A stretch of 64,000 bases of DNA from JAUXJB01 sp965226855 (GCA_965226855.1 CBDDEE010000032.1:124001-188000); one strand, 5' to 3'. Shown: positions 18,499 through 27,231, numbered from the stretch's first letter. Program-made: numbers and translations. Notes: generated by a model not told the origin, from the letters alone.

Positions 18499-19088
18499 AG
18501 ATCGACCGCGAGTACCCGCGCGAGGTGCGGATCGACGGCAGGAACGTGCGCCTCGGGCTGATGAGCTCCGACGACCGCGCCAAGCTGCAAGCCCTGGCGC
18601 AGGTCGTTCCAGAGCACGATCTGCTCTTCATGCACCGCGACATCACGAGCCCACGCGTCCTCGACGCATGGCTCGACGATCTCGAGCGCGGGGATCTGGC
18701 AACCGTGCTGGCCGAGGAGAACGGTGCGGTGCTGGGCTACGCCACGATCGAGCCGGAGCGCGAACCATGGTCGCGCCACGTGGCCGAGCTGCGAGTGCTC
18801 GTCGCGCCCTCGGTGCGCGGGAGTGGGATCGGGCGACTGCTCACCCAGGAGGCCTTCGCAGTGGCGCTGTCGGCAGGGATCGAGAAGATCACCGCGCGCA
18901 TGACCCCGGACCAGAAGGCCGCCGTGCGGACCTTCCAGGGGCTCGGCTTCAAGCCCGAGGGCCTGTTCCAGGAGCACGTGAAGGACCGGGACGGCGTGTG
19001 CTACGACCTGCTCGTGCTCTCGCACGACGTCGCCGGCTTCCATGCAATGCTCGAAGCCTACGGCGTGGCCGAATTCCTTGGCGAGTAG
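18495..19088 (+). CDS. GNAT family N-acetyltransferase, coupled to phaC
   Basis: 197 residues. The acetyl-CoA loop is RGSGIGRLL, after AELRVLVAPSV; then ARMTPDQKAAVRTFQGLGF and a conserved C-terminal strand. The GTG start overlaps the phaC stop. It is paralogous to the GNAT on the opposite side of the PHA pair. Coupling with phaC suggests it acts on the PHA machinery, on granule proteins or on a small molecule of the same pathway, but that is inference; no substrate can be read. Confidence 0.87.
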   Translation: MKIDREYPREVRIDGRNVRLGLMSSDDRAKLQALAQVVPEHDLLFMHRDITSPRVLDAWLDDLERGDLATVLAEENGAVLGYATIEPEREPWSRHVAELRVLVAPSVRGSGIGRLLTQEAFAVALSAGIEKITARMTPDQKAAVRTFQGLGFKPEGLFQEHVKDRDGVCYDLLVLSHDVAGFHAMLEAYGVAEFLGE

Positions 19089-19089
19089 T

Positions 19090-19905
19090 GTGGAGCTCCG
19101 TGCCCTCGCCATCGATCTCGATGGCACCCTGCTCGGCCCCGACGACGAGGTGAGCGAGCGCAACCGCGCCGCCCTCGGTGCCGCACGTGCCGCCGGGCTG
19201 CACGTCATCATCGCCACGGCCCGCTGGTACCAGAACGCCGAGCGGGTCGCCGTGTCACTGGGCCTGTACGGCCCGGTCATCGCCTGCTCCGGCGCCGAGG
19301 TACGACGATTGCCGGAGGGCACGGACCTGATGGACGTGCGGATGCCACAGGCCTTTGCCGAGCAGCTCTTCGACGTCTGCGACGCGAATCGGTGTATCGT
19401 CTACGCGGCTTTCGACGACGATGTGCTGATGAAGATCGACGGAGATGTCGACCAGGCGCTGCTCCTGCCCGAGATTCGTCGAGTCCCGAGCCTGCAACGG
19501 GCCGCGCACGTGGCTCCGCGGATCGTGATGATTCAAGGTCGTCGGATCCGTCAGCTCGTGCACGAGACCCTGGCAGCGGAGTGGAAGGATCGAGTCCGCT
19601 TCGTCACCTCGATCACGACCCAGGGCCACGAGCTCCTCACGCTCACCGCCACCGGCGCCGACAAGGGGCTTGCCCTCGCGACCGCCTGCAAAGATCTTGG
19701 CATCAGGGCCGAGCAAGTAGTGGCCCTCGGTGATGCGGAGAACGACGTTGAGCTCTTTGCGGCCGCCGGCGCCTCTTTCGCGATGGGTCAGGCGAGCGAT
19801 GCGGTCAAGGCCGCCGCCACCGCCGTGACAGGAACCAACGAGGAAGACGGCGTCGGCATGGCAGTAGAACGCCTGCTGGAGAAGGGCGCAAGGGCCTTCG
19901 ACTGA
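19090..19905 (+). CDS. HAD-IIB (Cof-type) phosphatase
   Basis: HAD superfamily hydrolase, 271 residues. Motif I is DLDGTLLGPDD near the N-terminus; motif II is in VIIATARWY; the C2-type cap lies in the middle; motif III/IV is the Lys in GADKGLAL with GDAENDVELF. It probably dephosphorylates a sugar phosphate or nucleotide cofactor. GTG 19090 starts one base after the GNAT stop, so it may be the fourth gene of the PHA operon, although no strong ribosome site is seen. Confidence 0.88.
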   Translation: MELRALAIDLDGTLLGPDDEVSERNRAALGAARAAGLHVIIATARWYQNAERVAVSLGLYGPVIACSGAEVRRLPEGTDLMDVRMPQAFAEQLFDVCDANRCIVYAAFDDDVLMKIDGDVDQALLLPEIRRVPSLQRAAHVAPRIVMIQGRRIRQLVHETLAAEWKDRVRFVTSITTQGHELLTLTATGADKGLALATACKDLGIRAEQVVALGDAENDVELFAAAGASFAMGQASDAVKAAATAVTGTNEEDGVGMAVERLLEKGARAFD

Positions 19906-19950
19906 GACGCCTCACTCCCGCAACACGATGTCCAACTGAAGGAGTCAGAG

Positions 19951-20406
19951 ATGCCAGGGACTTCGATCCTCGATGCGGTCAAGATCCAGGCGCGGGCTCT
20001 CATCCCCGTCGTGAAGGCGCTCGAGGCTGAGCTCGGCAAGGAGAAGGCTCATGCGATCGTCGGGAAGGCAATCGCCGATTCCTATGCTGTGTACGCCGCG
20101 AGCCGTACGAAGGATAGGAATACGCATCCGGGCGACAGTGCCTCGGGAGGGTTCGAGTATCCTTCAGAGTCCAAAGTCGTGGAACGAACCGATACGACCT
20201 ACGCCACGAACATCACGAGCTGCGCATTCGCTGATTACTTTCGACGGATCGGCGAGCCTGAGATCGGTGCGCTTTTGACCTGCGGAGTCGACTTCGCCGT
20301 CGAGAGTGAGACCAGGCCGGACTGGGAGTTCTCCCGCGTGCAGACGCGGATGCAAGGCGCACCCTTCTGCGACTTCCGCTGGCGACGACGCACGACCGAG
20401 GTCTGA
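19951..20406 (+). CDS. L-2-amino-thiazoline-4-carboxylate hydrolase-type protein
   Basis: 151 residues of the ATC hydrolase-like family. Features are the C-terminal EIGALLTCGVDFAVES, a WEFSRVQTRMQGAPFCDFRW block that is the most conserved part of the family, and a central TSCAFADYFRRIGEPE helix. Two cysteines (in LLTCGVD and APFCDF) are likely functional. AAGGAG precedes ATG 19951. Members act on thiazoline carboxylates or have unknown substrates, so the specific reaction is not certain. Confidence 0.7.
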   Translation: MPGTSILDAVKIQARALIPVVKALEAELGKEKAHAIVGKAIADSYAVYAASRTKDRNTHPGDSASGGFEYPSESKVVERTDTTYATNITSCAFADYFRRIGEPEIGALLTCGVDFAVESETRPDWEFSRVQTRMQGAPFCDFRWRRRTTEV

Positions 20407-20410
20407 GGCG

Positions 20411-21421
20411 TCAGGCGGCGTGGCGCTCCGGGCGCGGGAGGCCGCGGCGCTGCGCGCGACACTCCAGGCGCAGGTCTTCCATGACGTGGTAGAGCGTGCG
20501 GGTCGCCCCCGCGACCTCGGTGATCGGCCCGAAGCGCACGGGCTCGCCGATCAGCACGTGGACGGGTCCGGCTCGGCGTTCCGACGAGCCCTTTGGTTGC
20601 AGCGTACGGAGCCCGTCCATGTAGATCGGCACGACGGGTACGCGTTTCTTGAGTGCCAGGATCGAAGGCCCGTGGCGGAACTTTCCCATCTTGCCCGTGG
20701 TGGTGCGCGTGCCCTCCGGGAAGATTCCGATCGAGCCGCCGTGGTCGATCAGCCACTCGGCGTGCTGAAGCGAGCGCGAGCCGCCGCCGCGCTGGATCGG
20801 GAAGGACCCGTACATGAGCGAGCGCCACCAGCCCTGCTTGTAGATCTCCTTGCGGCCCTTGATGAACCAGCGGTCCGCTGCGGAGCCGAAGTAGGTATTG
20901 TCCCGATAGCGCGCCGGTATGGCGGCGATCAGAGCCGCACCATCGAGGTGGCTCGCATGGTTCGCGATGAAGATCACTGGACCGCGAAGATCCGTCACCC
21001 GTTCGGCGCCGTCTATGACGAAGGGATCGAAGTGGCGGCGCGCGTGACGTGTGTGGACCCAGGGGCGCGCGAGCCGTCTGATCATGCGCGCGGGCAAGCG
21101 GATCTGCCAGTAGTGTGGGCCTGTCGTCTCGGTCGTTTGACCGACGAGGCGAATGAAGAGGTTCATGTCGATGGCGGGGAGCACGACGCGCTCCACACCG
21201 CGCATGCTCAGGTGCGCCGCTCCCAGCGTATGGGCGGCGGCGTTGTTCGGAAGCTCGACCACCGAGCAGAAGTCGTATTCACCCAGGAGCGAGTACTGCT
21301 CAATCAGCCTCCCCTCCGCGCCCGCCACCTCGGCTGCGATGGCCGAGCCGCCGCGAAAGCGTTCCTTCAGCGACCGGTTGCCCACTCCCGTCAGTCTGGA
21401 AAGTACGATGTAGCGAGGCAC
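20411..21421 (-). CDS. GYD domain - lysophospholipid acyltransferase fusion
   Basis: 336 residues with two parts. Residues 1 to about 90 form a GYD domain (a ferredoxin-like dimeric alpha-beta module): YIVLSRLTGVGNRSLKER, then LLGEYDFCSVVELP. Residues from about 110 are a PlsC-type acyltransferase: NHASHLDGAA carries the HX4D catalytic motif, YGSFPIQR follows, and FPEGTRT is the acyl-acceptor motif. It would acylate lysophosphatidate or a related acceptor at the inner membrane. GTG 21421 starts two bases after the stop of a free GYD gene whose product resembles the N-terminal domain, so the two are co-translated and may hetero-assemble. Confidence 0.85.
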   Translation of the reverse strand: MPRYIVLSRLTGVGNRSLKERFRGGSAIAAEVAGAEGRLIEQYSLLGEYDFCSVVELPNNAAAHTLGAAHLSMRGVERVVLPAIDMNLFIRLVGQTTETTGPHYWQIRLPARMIRRLARPWVHTRHARRHFDPFVIDGAERVTDLRGPVIFIANHASHLDGAALIAAIPARYRDNTYFGSAADRWFIKGRKEIYKQGWWRSLMYGSFPIQRGGGSRSLQHAEWLIDHGGSIGIFPEGTRTTTGKMGKFRHGPSILALKKRVPVVPIYMDGLRTLQPKGSSERRAGPVHVLIGEPVRFGPITEVAGATRTLYHVMEDLRLECRAQRRGLPRPERHAA

Positions 21422-21423
21422 GA

Positions 21424-21717
21424 CTACGGACCGTCCAGCAGCATCTTGGTGAACTCCTCGACGCTCATGGCAGGTAGCGTTGTCACCTCGATCGTTCCAC
21501 GCGCGCCCAGCTCGACCGAGATACGGGCGATCACCTCGTTGCTCGCGGCCTCGACCACGTTCACGAAGTCGTAGGAGCCCAGCACCGCGTACTGCGCGGT
21601 TACCCTCCCACCCATGGTCTCGATCTCCTTGTTGACCTGCGCAAGCCGCTGCGGTCGCTCCTTCAGCGTCTTGCGGCCCTCGTCGGTGAGCTTCGAAAGC
21701 ATGATGAAAGTCGCCAT
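21424..21717 (-). CDS. Stand-alone GYD domain protein
   Basis: 97 residues covering one complete GYD domain: FIMLSKLTDEGRKTLKERP, GGRVTAQYAVLGSYDFVNVVEA and a C-terminal VTTLPAMSVEEF. GAGGAGG lies upstream of ATG 21717. It is closely similar to the N-terminal domain of the acyltransferase fusion directly downstream. GYD proteins form small oligomers; a binding or scaffold role for the acyltransferase is inferred. Confidence 0.86.
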   Translation of the reverse strand: MATFIMLSKLTDEGRKTLKERPQRLAQVNKEIETMGGRVTAQYAVLGSYDFVNVVEAASNEVIARISVELGARGTIEVTTLPAMSVEEFTKMLLDGP

Positions 21718-21771
21718 CCAGGCCTCCTCTCGGCTATCTTACTCCCGGGGACGGAGCGGAGGAAGCGATTC

Positions 21772-21936
21772 ATGCGTGCCTTCGTGTGGAATGACGTGGG
21801 CTCGCTCGATCTCGTAGCTGGGGTGGCCGTGCTGGGCTCCGGAACCATCGGTCTGCTCTCCATCCCGACGGCACCCGCGCACGTGTACGCCAACAGCGTC
21901 GACGGGCTAGATCGAGGTGCTATCCACCCGCACTGA
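21772..21936 (+). pseudogene. Zinc/MDR alcohol dehydrogenase remnant
   Basis: A 54-codon frame with GGAGG before its ATG. It begins MRAFVWNDVGSLDLV, like the first strand of an MDR alcohol dehydrogenase, and jumps directly to GVAVLGSGTIGLLS, like the central nucleotide-binding loop. The intervening catalytic domain is missing. It is best read as a gene collapsed by an internal deletion. Confidence 0.4.
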
Positions 21937-21945
21937 GCCTTGCTT

Positions 21946-22863
21946 TCAGTCGACAGTATCGAGCCAGCTCAAGAGATCTTTGACTACCTCTGCGCGGCTC
22001 GTCTCGTTGAACATCTCGTGACGACCACCGGGGTAGAAGCGGTGGCTGACTCTCTTCAGCCCCGCCTTCTGGTACCGCCCGAGCAGCTTCTCGAGGCCCT
22101 TGAGCTTGCGATGTACGGGGTCCTTCTCGCCGGAGAAGATGTAGATCGGGAGCTTCTTTGGAATGCGCGCGATGTTTCCCACGCGTCCCATTAGTCGCAG
22201 CGCGTGGAACATGTCGATCAGGCTCTGCACCCGCAGCACGAAGCCACACAGCGGATCAGCGACGTACTTGTCGACCTCTTTCTGGTCGCGAGACAGCCAA
22301 TCGAAGTCTGTCCGCGCGGGACGGAAGTCTCTGTTGGAGTTCCCGAAGAGCAGACGTCCCAGGAGCGCGCTATCCGCCCTCTGCCCCAGGCGCCAGCGTT
22401 CAAGACGCGCAGCGAGACCCGAGAGCCGCAACATGAAGCCGCCTCCAGCAGTCGACCCCGACAGCACGGCGCCGGAGATCGACTCGCCCTGCTCGTAGAG
22501 GTACTGCTGGGCCAGCAGCGAGCCCATACTGTGTCCGAGCAGGATTCGGGGCACGTCTGGATGTTCGGCCGCGACCAGGTCGTTGAGCTCTCGGAGGTCC
22601 TGGACGCAGCGATTCCAGCCGTCTTCTCCCATGTCACCGAGCAAGTCGGACGCGGCCGTTCGACCGTGACCCCTCAGGTCAGGTGCGTAGACGGCGTAGC
22701 CAGCAACGCAGAGGGCGCTCGCGACCTCCTCGTAGCGTAGGGCGTGCTCGCCCATCCCGTGGGCGATCTCCACGACCCCGCGAACGAGACCCTGCGGGCG
22801 CCACTCATAGAGGTGAAGCCGCGCGCCGTCGCTCGCGACAAGGCTCCGTGTCGCGCTTTGCAC
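21946..22863 (-). CDS. Alpha/beta hydrolase (monoacylglycerol lipase-like)
   Basis: Serine hydrolase of the S33/hydrolase_4 group, 305 residues from GTG 22863. GHSMGS holds the nucleophile, HGMGEH the oxyanion region, DLRGHGR the strand-4 turn, SGEKDPV the acidic residue and GGRHEMFNE the histidine. A lid region follows the nucleophile. The frame is open to an ATG at 22923, but that start lacks a ribosome site. The strong GGAGG at 22916-22920 instead serves a 13-residue frame overlapping the N-terminal region. Probable substrates are monoglycerides or similar esters. Confidence 0.85.
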   Translation of the reverse strand: MQSATRSLVASDGARLHLYEWRPQGLVRGVVEIAHGMGEHALRYEEVASALCVAGYAVYAPDLRGHGRTAASDLLGDMGEDGWNRCVQDLRELNDLVAAEHPDVPRILLGHSMGSLLAQQYLYEQGESISGAVLSGSTAGGGFMLRLSGLAARLERWRLGQRADSALLGRLLFGNSNRDFRPARTDFDWLSRDQKEVDKYVADPLCGFVLRVQSLIDMFHALRLMGRVGNIARIPKKLPIYIFSGEKDPVHRKLKGLEKLLGRYQKAGLKRVSHRFYPGGRHEMFNETSRAEVVKDLLSWLDTVD

Positions 22864-22868
22864 CCCGG

Positions 22869-22910
22869 CTACTTGCCCTTGAAGACCGGTGCTCGCAGAA
22901 TTTCGCTCAT
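22869..22910 (-). other. 13-codon open frame with strong ribosome site
   Basis: ATG 22910 follows GGAGGAGCCA and encodes MSEILRAPVFKGK then TAG, ending 5 bases before the GTG of the hydrolase. It could be a leader peptide that couples translation of the hydrolase, or the N-terminus of a lost gene whose promoter and ribosome site were reused. Confidence 0.35.
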
Positions 22911-22981
22911 TGGCTCCTCCCATATCTCGAACGCAGTCACAGTATACTCGCAGCGAAACATCGCGGAAGGGACTCCCCACC

Positions 22982-24022
22982 ATGAAGCTTGGACTCACAG
23001 CCGCCGCTTTCGGCGCGCGCCTCACCATCGACCTCGATCGCATCAAGGAGGCTGAGGGCTTGGGATTCGACTCTGCGTGGACCGCGGAAGCCTACGGCAA
23101 CGACGCGGTGACGACGGCGGCCTGGATTCTCGCCAGCACGACGAAGCTCAGGGTCGGCACGGCCATCATGCAGATGCCCGCGCGCACACCGGCGATGGCA
23201 GCGATGACGGCGATGAGCCTCGACCACCTTTCTGGCGGTCGCTTCATCCTCGGGATCGGAGCCTCGGGTCCCCAGGTCATCGAGGGCTGGCACGGGGTTC
23301 CTTACGGCCGCCCGCTCACACGGACGCGCGAGTACATCGAGATCATCCGCAAGGTGCTCGCGCGCGAAGAGCCGCTGACGCACGACGGCTTTCACTACCA
23401 CATCCCGATCGGCGGCGAGGGAACGACTGGGCTCGGCCGGCCGCTCAAGAGCATCCTGCACGGGGACACGGGCCTGCCCATTTACACCGCCTCGATCAGC
23501 TCGGCCGGTCTGCGCTGTGCGGGTGAGGTGGCGGACGGCGTGTTCCCCATCTGGATGGACCCCGAACGCTTCGACGTCGTGGGAGAGCCGCTTCAAGAGG
23601 GCTTCGCGAAGGCGGGTGGGGGCAAGAGCCTTGAGAACTTCAACGTGTGCCCCATGGTCGCGGTCGCGATCTCCGACGATCTCGAGAAGGCGCGCATGCC
23701 CTTCAAGATGAACATGGCGCTCTACATCGGTGGCATGGGGGCACGCAACAAGAACTTCTACAACGACTACGCCAAGCGGCTCGGCTTCGAGGAGGCGGCG
23801 GTCAAGATCCAGGATCACTACCTGGCTCGTGAGCGTAAGGAGGCGGTGGCTGCCGTTCCTGACGAGCTCGTCGACGCCGTAGCGCTCGTCGGCACCGTGG
23901 ACCGCATTCGCGACCGGCTCGGCGCCTGGAAGGAGGCCGCGAAGCAGCGTCGGGTGGACACGCTGCTGATCGGCACGGGCCAGCCGGAGGCGCTCCAGCT
24001 ATTGGCCGAGGAGCTGCTCTGA
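22982..24022 (+). CDS. LLM class F420-dependent oxidoreductase
   Basis: 346 residues of the luciferase-like superfamily in the F420-type branch. The opening KLGLTAAAFGARL, GFDSAWTAEAYGNDAVT, the GRFILGIGASGPQVIEGWHG block and the IYTASISSAGLRCAGEVADG segment are typical. ATG 22982 follows AAGGGA. It diverges from the alpha/beta hydrolase. A close paralogue with the same block order is at 49462. Substrate unknown; in related gene sets these enzymes act in lipid or sterol catabolism. Confidence 0.9.
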   Translation: MKLGLTAAAFGARLTIDLDRIKEAEGLGFDSAWTAEAYGNDAVTTAAWILASTTKLRVGTAIMQMPARTPAMAAMTAMSLDHLSGGRFILGIGASGPQVIEGWHGVPYGRPLTRTREYIEIIRKVLAREEPLTHDGFHYHIPIGGEGTTGLGRPLKSILHGDTGLPIYTASISSAGLRCAGEVADGVFPIWMDPERFDVVGEPLQEGFAKAGGGKSLENFNVCPMVAVAISDDLEKARMPFKMNMALYIGGMGARNKNFYNDYAKRLGFEEAAVKIQDHYLARERKEAVAAVPDELVDAVALVGTVDRIRDRLGAWKEAAKQRRVDTLLIGTGQPEALQLLAEELL

Positions 24023-24032
24023 GCGCGACGCG

Positions 24033-25235
24033 GTGCCCCGAGTCGACCTGTCGCTAAGCGAGGCGAGGCGCATCGCGCTGGCTGCCCAGGGCTTCGATCG
24101 CGCGCGCCCCGCGCGGGTCGACGCACGCCATCTGCGACGCGCGGTCCGCCAGCTCGGCCTGCTGCAAATCGACTACGTGAATGTCCTGGGGCCGGCGCAG
24201 TATCAGGTGCTCTTCTCGCGCCTCGGTCCCTACGAGAAGTTGCGCGCGGACGACCTGCTGTATCGCACTGGCGAGTTCACGGAGGCGTGGGCGCACGAGG
24301 CGTCGATCCTGCCCGTGGAGAGCTGGCCGCTCTTGCGCTACCGCAGAGAAGGTCACCGGGGGCGCCCCTGGGGGTTCGAGAAGTTCCTGGAGCAGCACAG
24401 GAGCTACGTCGAATGGGTCTTCGGCGAGGTCCGCGCGCGAGGCCCACTCACGGCGAACGACCTGAACGAGCCCGATGGCGTACCGCGGCGTCGGGGGACC
24501 TGGTGGAGGCGCTCGGTGCCGCAGCTCGTGCTTGAGGGGCACTTCGGCCGGGGGCGGCTCGCCGTGACGCAGCGGTTGCCGAACTTCTCGCGGGAGTACG
24601 ACCTGGCGAGCCGTGTGGTGCCGCGGGAGCACCATCGCCGCAAGGTCGGACGCGACGAGTCCGAGCGCGAGCTGCTGCACCTTGCCGCACGCTCGCACGG
24701 TGTCGGCACTGCTGGCGATCTGGCCGACTACTACCGCATGCCTGTCCGCGAGGCGCGGCTGCGTCTAGCCGAGCTCGTCGAAGCGGGGGAGCTCCACGAG
24801 GTCCGCGTCGAGGGCTGGCGCGAGGTCGCCTATCTTCATCCGCAGGCCAAGCGGCCCCGCCGGATTGATGCCTCGGCGTTGCTCTCGCCCTTCGACCCCG
24901 TGATCTGGTACCGGGAGCGGGCGAAGCGGCTGTTCGACTTCGAGTACAGGATCGAGATCTACGTGCCGAGCGCACAGCGGCGTTGGGGCTACTACGTGCT
25001 GCCCTTCCTGCTCGGGGACCACCTGGTGGCGCGCGTCGACCTCAAGGCGGATCGCAAGCAGGGTCGGCTGCTCGTACAGGCGGCGCACATCGAGCCGAGC
25101 ACCGATCCCGACGAGGTGGCTCCTGCGCTGGCCAGGGAGCTTCGAACGCTCGCCTCCTGGCACGGCCTCGATTCCGTCTCGGTCGGGCGCCGGGGTGGCT
25201 TCGCACGCATGCTCGCCGCGGCCGTGCGCGCGTGA
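24033..25235 (+). CDS. ycaQ: YcaQ-type winged-helix DNA glycosylase
   Basis: 400 residues of the HTH_42 (YcaQ/AlkX-like) family. The conserved LGLLQIDYVNVLGPAQYQVLFSRLGPY segment contains the QxD-type catalytic motif (LQIDYV). The AWAHEASILPVESWPLLRYR block and C-terminal LSPFDPVIWYRERAKRLFDFEYRIEIYVP are family hallmarks. YcaQ of E. coli unhooks DNA crosslinks and removes alkylated bases. It follows the LLM gene by 10 bases and overlaps the MFS gene by GTGA, suggesting an operon that protects DNA from a reactive compound; that link is inference. Confidence 0.88.
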   Translation: MPRVDLSLSEARRIALAAQGFDRARPARVDARHLRRAVRQLGLLQIDYVNVLGPAQYQVLFSRLGPYEKLRADDLLYRTGEFTEAWAHEASILPVESWPLLRYRREGHRGRPWGFEKFLEQHRSYVEWVFGEVRARGPLTANDLNEPDGVPRRRGTWWRRSVPQLVLEGHFGRGRLAVTQRLPNFSREYDLASRVVPREHHRRKVGRDESERELLHLAARSHGVGTAGDLADYYRMPVREARLRLAELVEAGELHEVRVEGWREVAYLHPQAKRPRRIDASALLSPFDPVIWYRERAKRLFDFEYRIEIYVPSAQRRWGYYVLPFLLGDHLVARVDLKADRKQGRLLVQAAHIEPSTDPDEVAPALARELRTLASWHGLDSVSVGRRGGFARMLAAAVRA

Positions 25236-26172
25236 GGTTCACGGCGCCACGTTCCGAGTCGGAAGACCGCTCGTACCGCCCGGCCTGGCTCATGCTCGCG
25301 CCCTTTCTCGGCACGCCCCCCGCTCTCACGCGGCGCCAGTGGAACGTGATCGGCTTGATCGCGTTCGTGACGATGTTCGACCAGTACGACCTGGCGTTGT
25401 TCTCGCTCGCGCTGAAGCAGATCCAGGCGGAGCTCCTGATCCCCGAAGCGCAGCTCGGGGGGGCTCGGCGCGATTGTGCGGATGGGCGCGTTGCCGGCCT
25501 TCTTCTTCACTGTGATCGCCGATCGGCTCGGCCGGAGACGTGTGCTGCTGTTCACGATCGCGGCCGGTCGTCGCCTTGATCCGGATGTACCCGAAGCGCT
25601 TGATCACGATCGCGGGAGTGATCTTCCTGCTCAACTTCGCCGAGAACGCGGCCGGCTTCTTCGGGCCGAAGTACTTCCAGGACGAGCACGGCTGGACGCC
25701 GAGCCAGTTCGCAGGGCTCGGCTTCTTCGGCGGCTTCCTCGGCATCTTCGGCAGCACCATCGCCGGCCGCTGGTCAGATCGGCATGGGCGACGCCGGATC
25801 GCAATCATCTTCCTGGCGGCGCACCCGATCTTCGTCATCGCGTACTACAACATGTTCGGCTACTTCCTGGCGCCCCTCTGGATCTGCGCGGTCTTCAGCG
25901 GTATCGGCAGCGGCGTCCTGCTCGGCACGGTAGGCCAGGAGCTCTTCCCGACCTCGTACCGCTCGACTTCGGCGGGCGCGCGCATGATCGCTGGAACCCT
26001 GGGCGGAGTGCTGGGGCTGGCGGTCGAGTCGACGCTGTACGTGATCTTGGGATCCCACTGGACCGCGATCTCCGTCCTCGCCCTGCTGGCGCTGCTGGCC
26101 CCCTTGATCGTCGCCGCGTTCTTCCCCGAAACGAGCGGGCGCACGCTCGAGGAGATCTCCCCCGAACGCTGA
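25232..26172 (+). pseudogene. MFS transporter, frameshifted and internally deleted
   Basis: Starts at GTG overlapping the ycaQ stop. The first frame holds helix 1 (WNVIGLIAFVTMFDQYDLALF). It breaks in a run of seven G near 25455; removing one G restores EAQLGGLGAIVRMGALPAFF and the loop GRRRV after helix 2. Near 25565 the sequence jumps to VVALIRMYPKRLITIAG, which precedes helix 7, so helices 3-6 are missing. The C-terminal half (RWSDRHGRRR, ELFPTSYRSTSAG, FFPETSGRTLEEIS) is intact. About 310 codons remain of a usual 430 or more. Non-functional as a transporter. Confidence 0.82.
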
Positions 26173-26251
26173 GCCGTCTGCGCTGTATCTCTCCTTTCAT
26201 TCGCGGGAAGAGCAGATGGTAGAATCCGACGGCAACCACAAGGAGAGCAGG

Positions 26252-27064
26252 ATGTCCGATTCGATCCTTGTCGAGCGTGATGGAGGGGTCGCCATCGTCA
26301 CCTTGAATCGCCCCGACCGTATGAACTCGCTGACCGACGAGCTCATGTCCGCGCTCCCAGCGCGGCTGCAGGAGGCAGCCGATGATCCCGAGGTGCGCTG
26401 CGTGGTCCTCACCGGAGCCGGCGAGCGGGCGTTCTCTGCCGGAGCGGACCTCGCCGCCCCCAGCTCGCGCAACGAACAGGGGGTCCTGTCAACGGAGCAG
26501 AGCCTAGAGGCGTCCGTCGACAACCTCCAGCACTACCAGCGGAGCTCGTTGCTCCTTCACACCATGCGCAAGCCGACGCTGGCTGCCGTGAACGGCGCCG
26601 CCGCGGGCGCGTCGCTGTCGATGGTCGGTGCCTGCGACCTGCGAGTCTGCTCCGACAACGCGATCTTCACGACTGCGTTCCAGCGCATCGGCTTCTCCGG
26701 TGACTTCGGCGGCTCGTACTTCTGGACCCATATCCTCGGCACCGCGAAGGCGCGGGAGCTCTACATGCTCGGCGACCGGATCGATGCCGAGACTGCCTTG
26801 CAATACGGGCTGGTGAGCCGCGTCTTCCCCCAGGCCGAGTTCCGCAAGCAGGTGGGAGAGCTGGCACGCAGACTCGCAGACGGCCCGCCGATCGGGTATC
26901 GCTACATGAAGCGAAACCTGAACCTGGTGGAGTCTGGTCTCGGGCTGGACGATCTGCTTGAGCTCGAGGCAGAGGCGATGATGCGCACGGCACGGACCGA
27001 GGACTTCGCCAAGGCGAGCGCTGCCTTTCTAAACAAGGAGAAGCCCTCGTTCCGAGGGCGCTAG
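26252..27064 (+). CDS. Enoyl-CoA hydratase/isomerase family protein
   Basis: Crotonase-fold enzyme, 270 residues. The first oxyanion segment is ERAFSAGADL and the second AAVNGAAAGASLSMVGACDLR, which supply the backbone NH groups for the thioester. The position of the first catalytic Glu is occupied by Ser/Met (ASLSMVGA), while a later acidic position lies near FSGDFGGSYF, so an isomerase or other crotonase activity is possible. AAGGAG precedes ATG 26252. It probably acts in acyl-CoA degradation with the dehydrogenases elsewhere in the window. Confidence 0.9.
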   Translation: MSDSILVERDGGVAIVTLNRPDRMNSLTDELMSALPARLQEAADDPEVRCVVLTGAGERAFSAGADLAAPSSRNEQGVLSTEQSLEASVDNLQHYQRSSLLLHTMRKPTLAAVNGAAAGASLSMVGACDLRVCSDNAIFTTAFQRIGFSGDFGGSYFWTHILGTAKARELYMLGDRIDAETALQYGLVSRVFPQAEFRKQVGELARRLADGPPIGYRYMKRNLNLVESGLGLDDLLELEAEAMMRTARTEDFAKASAAFLNKEKPSFRGR

Positions 27065-27071
27065 CACGCGA

Positions 27072-27231
27072 TCCACATCGATGCCAAGCGCTTCGCGCGG
27101 ATCGAGGGGGTCGGAATGACCGACGCCGTGGCGTTCTTTCGTCGACTCAAAGAGCTTCACCCGTCCCTACACGCCCAAGACCAACGGCAAGGCGGAGGGG
27201 AACAGCGTGAGCAATCCGGGCCGCCTCGCTT
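27072..27231 (+). mobile_element. IS481-type remnant interleaved with host leader sequence
   Basis: Four blocks identical to the element at 1743-2784 occur in the same order: 27072-27115 matches 2241-2284, 27124-27145 matches 2410-2431, 27152-27197 matches 2551-2596, and 27214-27231 matches the stretch starting near 2657. The spacers between them are not random: 27116-27123, 27145-27152 and 27197-27214 are, in order and without loss, the three consecutive pieces of the 34-base leader found intact at 27318-27351 before the ThuA gene. The gap between this feature and the leader holds no gene. Confidence 0.8.

Noticed and set aside
20306..21574. Plus-strand frame of 422 codons opposite the GYD-acyltransferase
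   Set aside because: No domain signal; the opposite strand has intact HX4D and PEG motifs and good ribosome sites.
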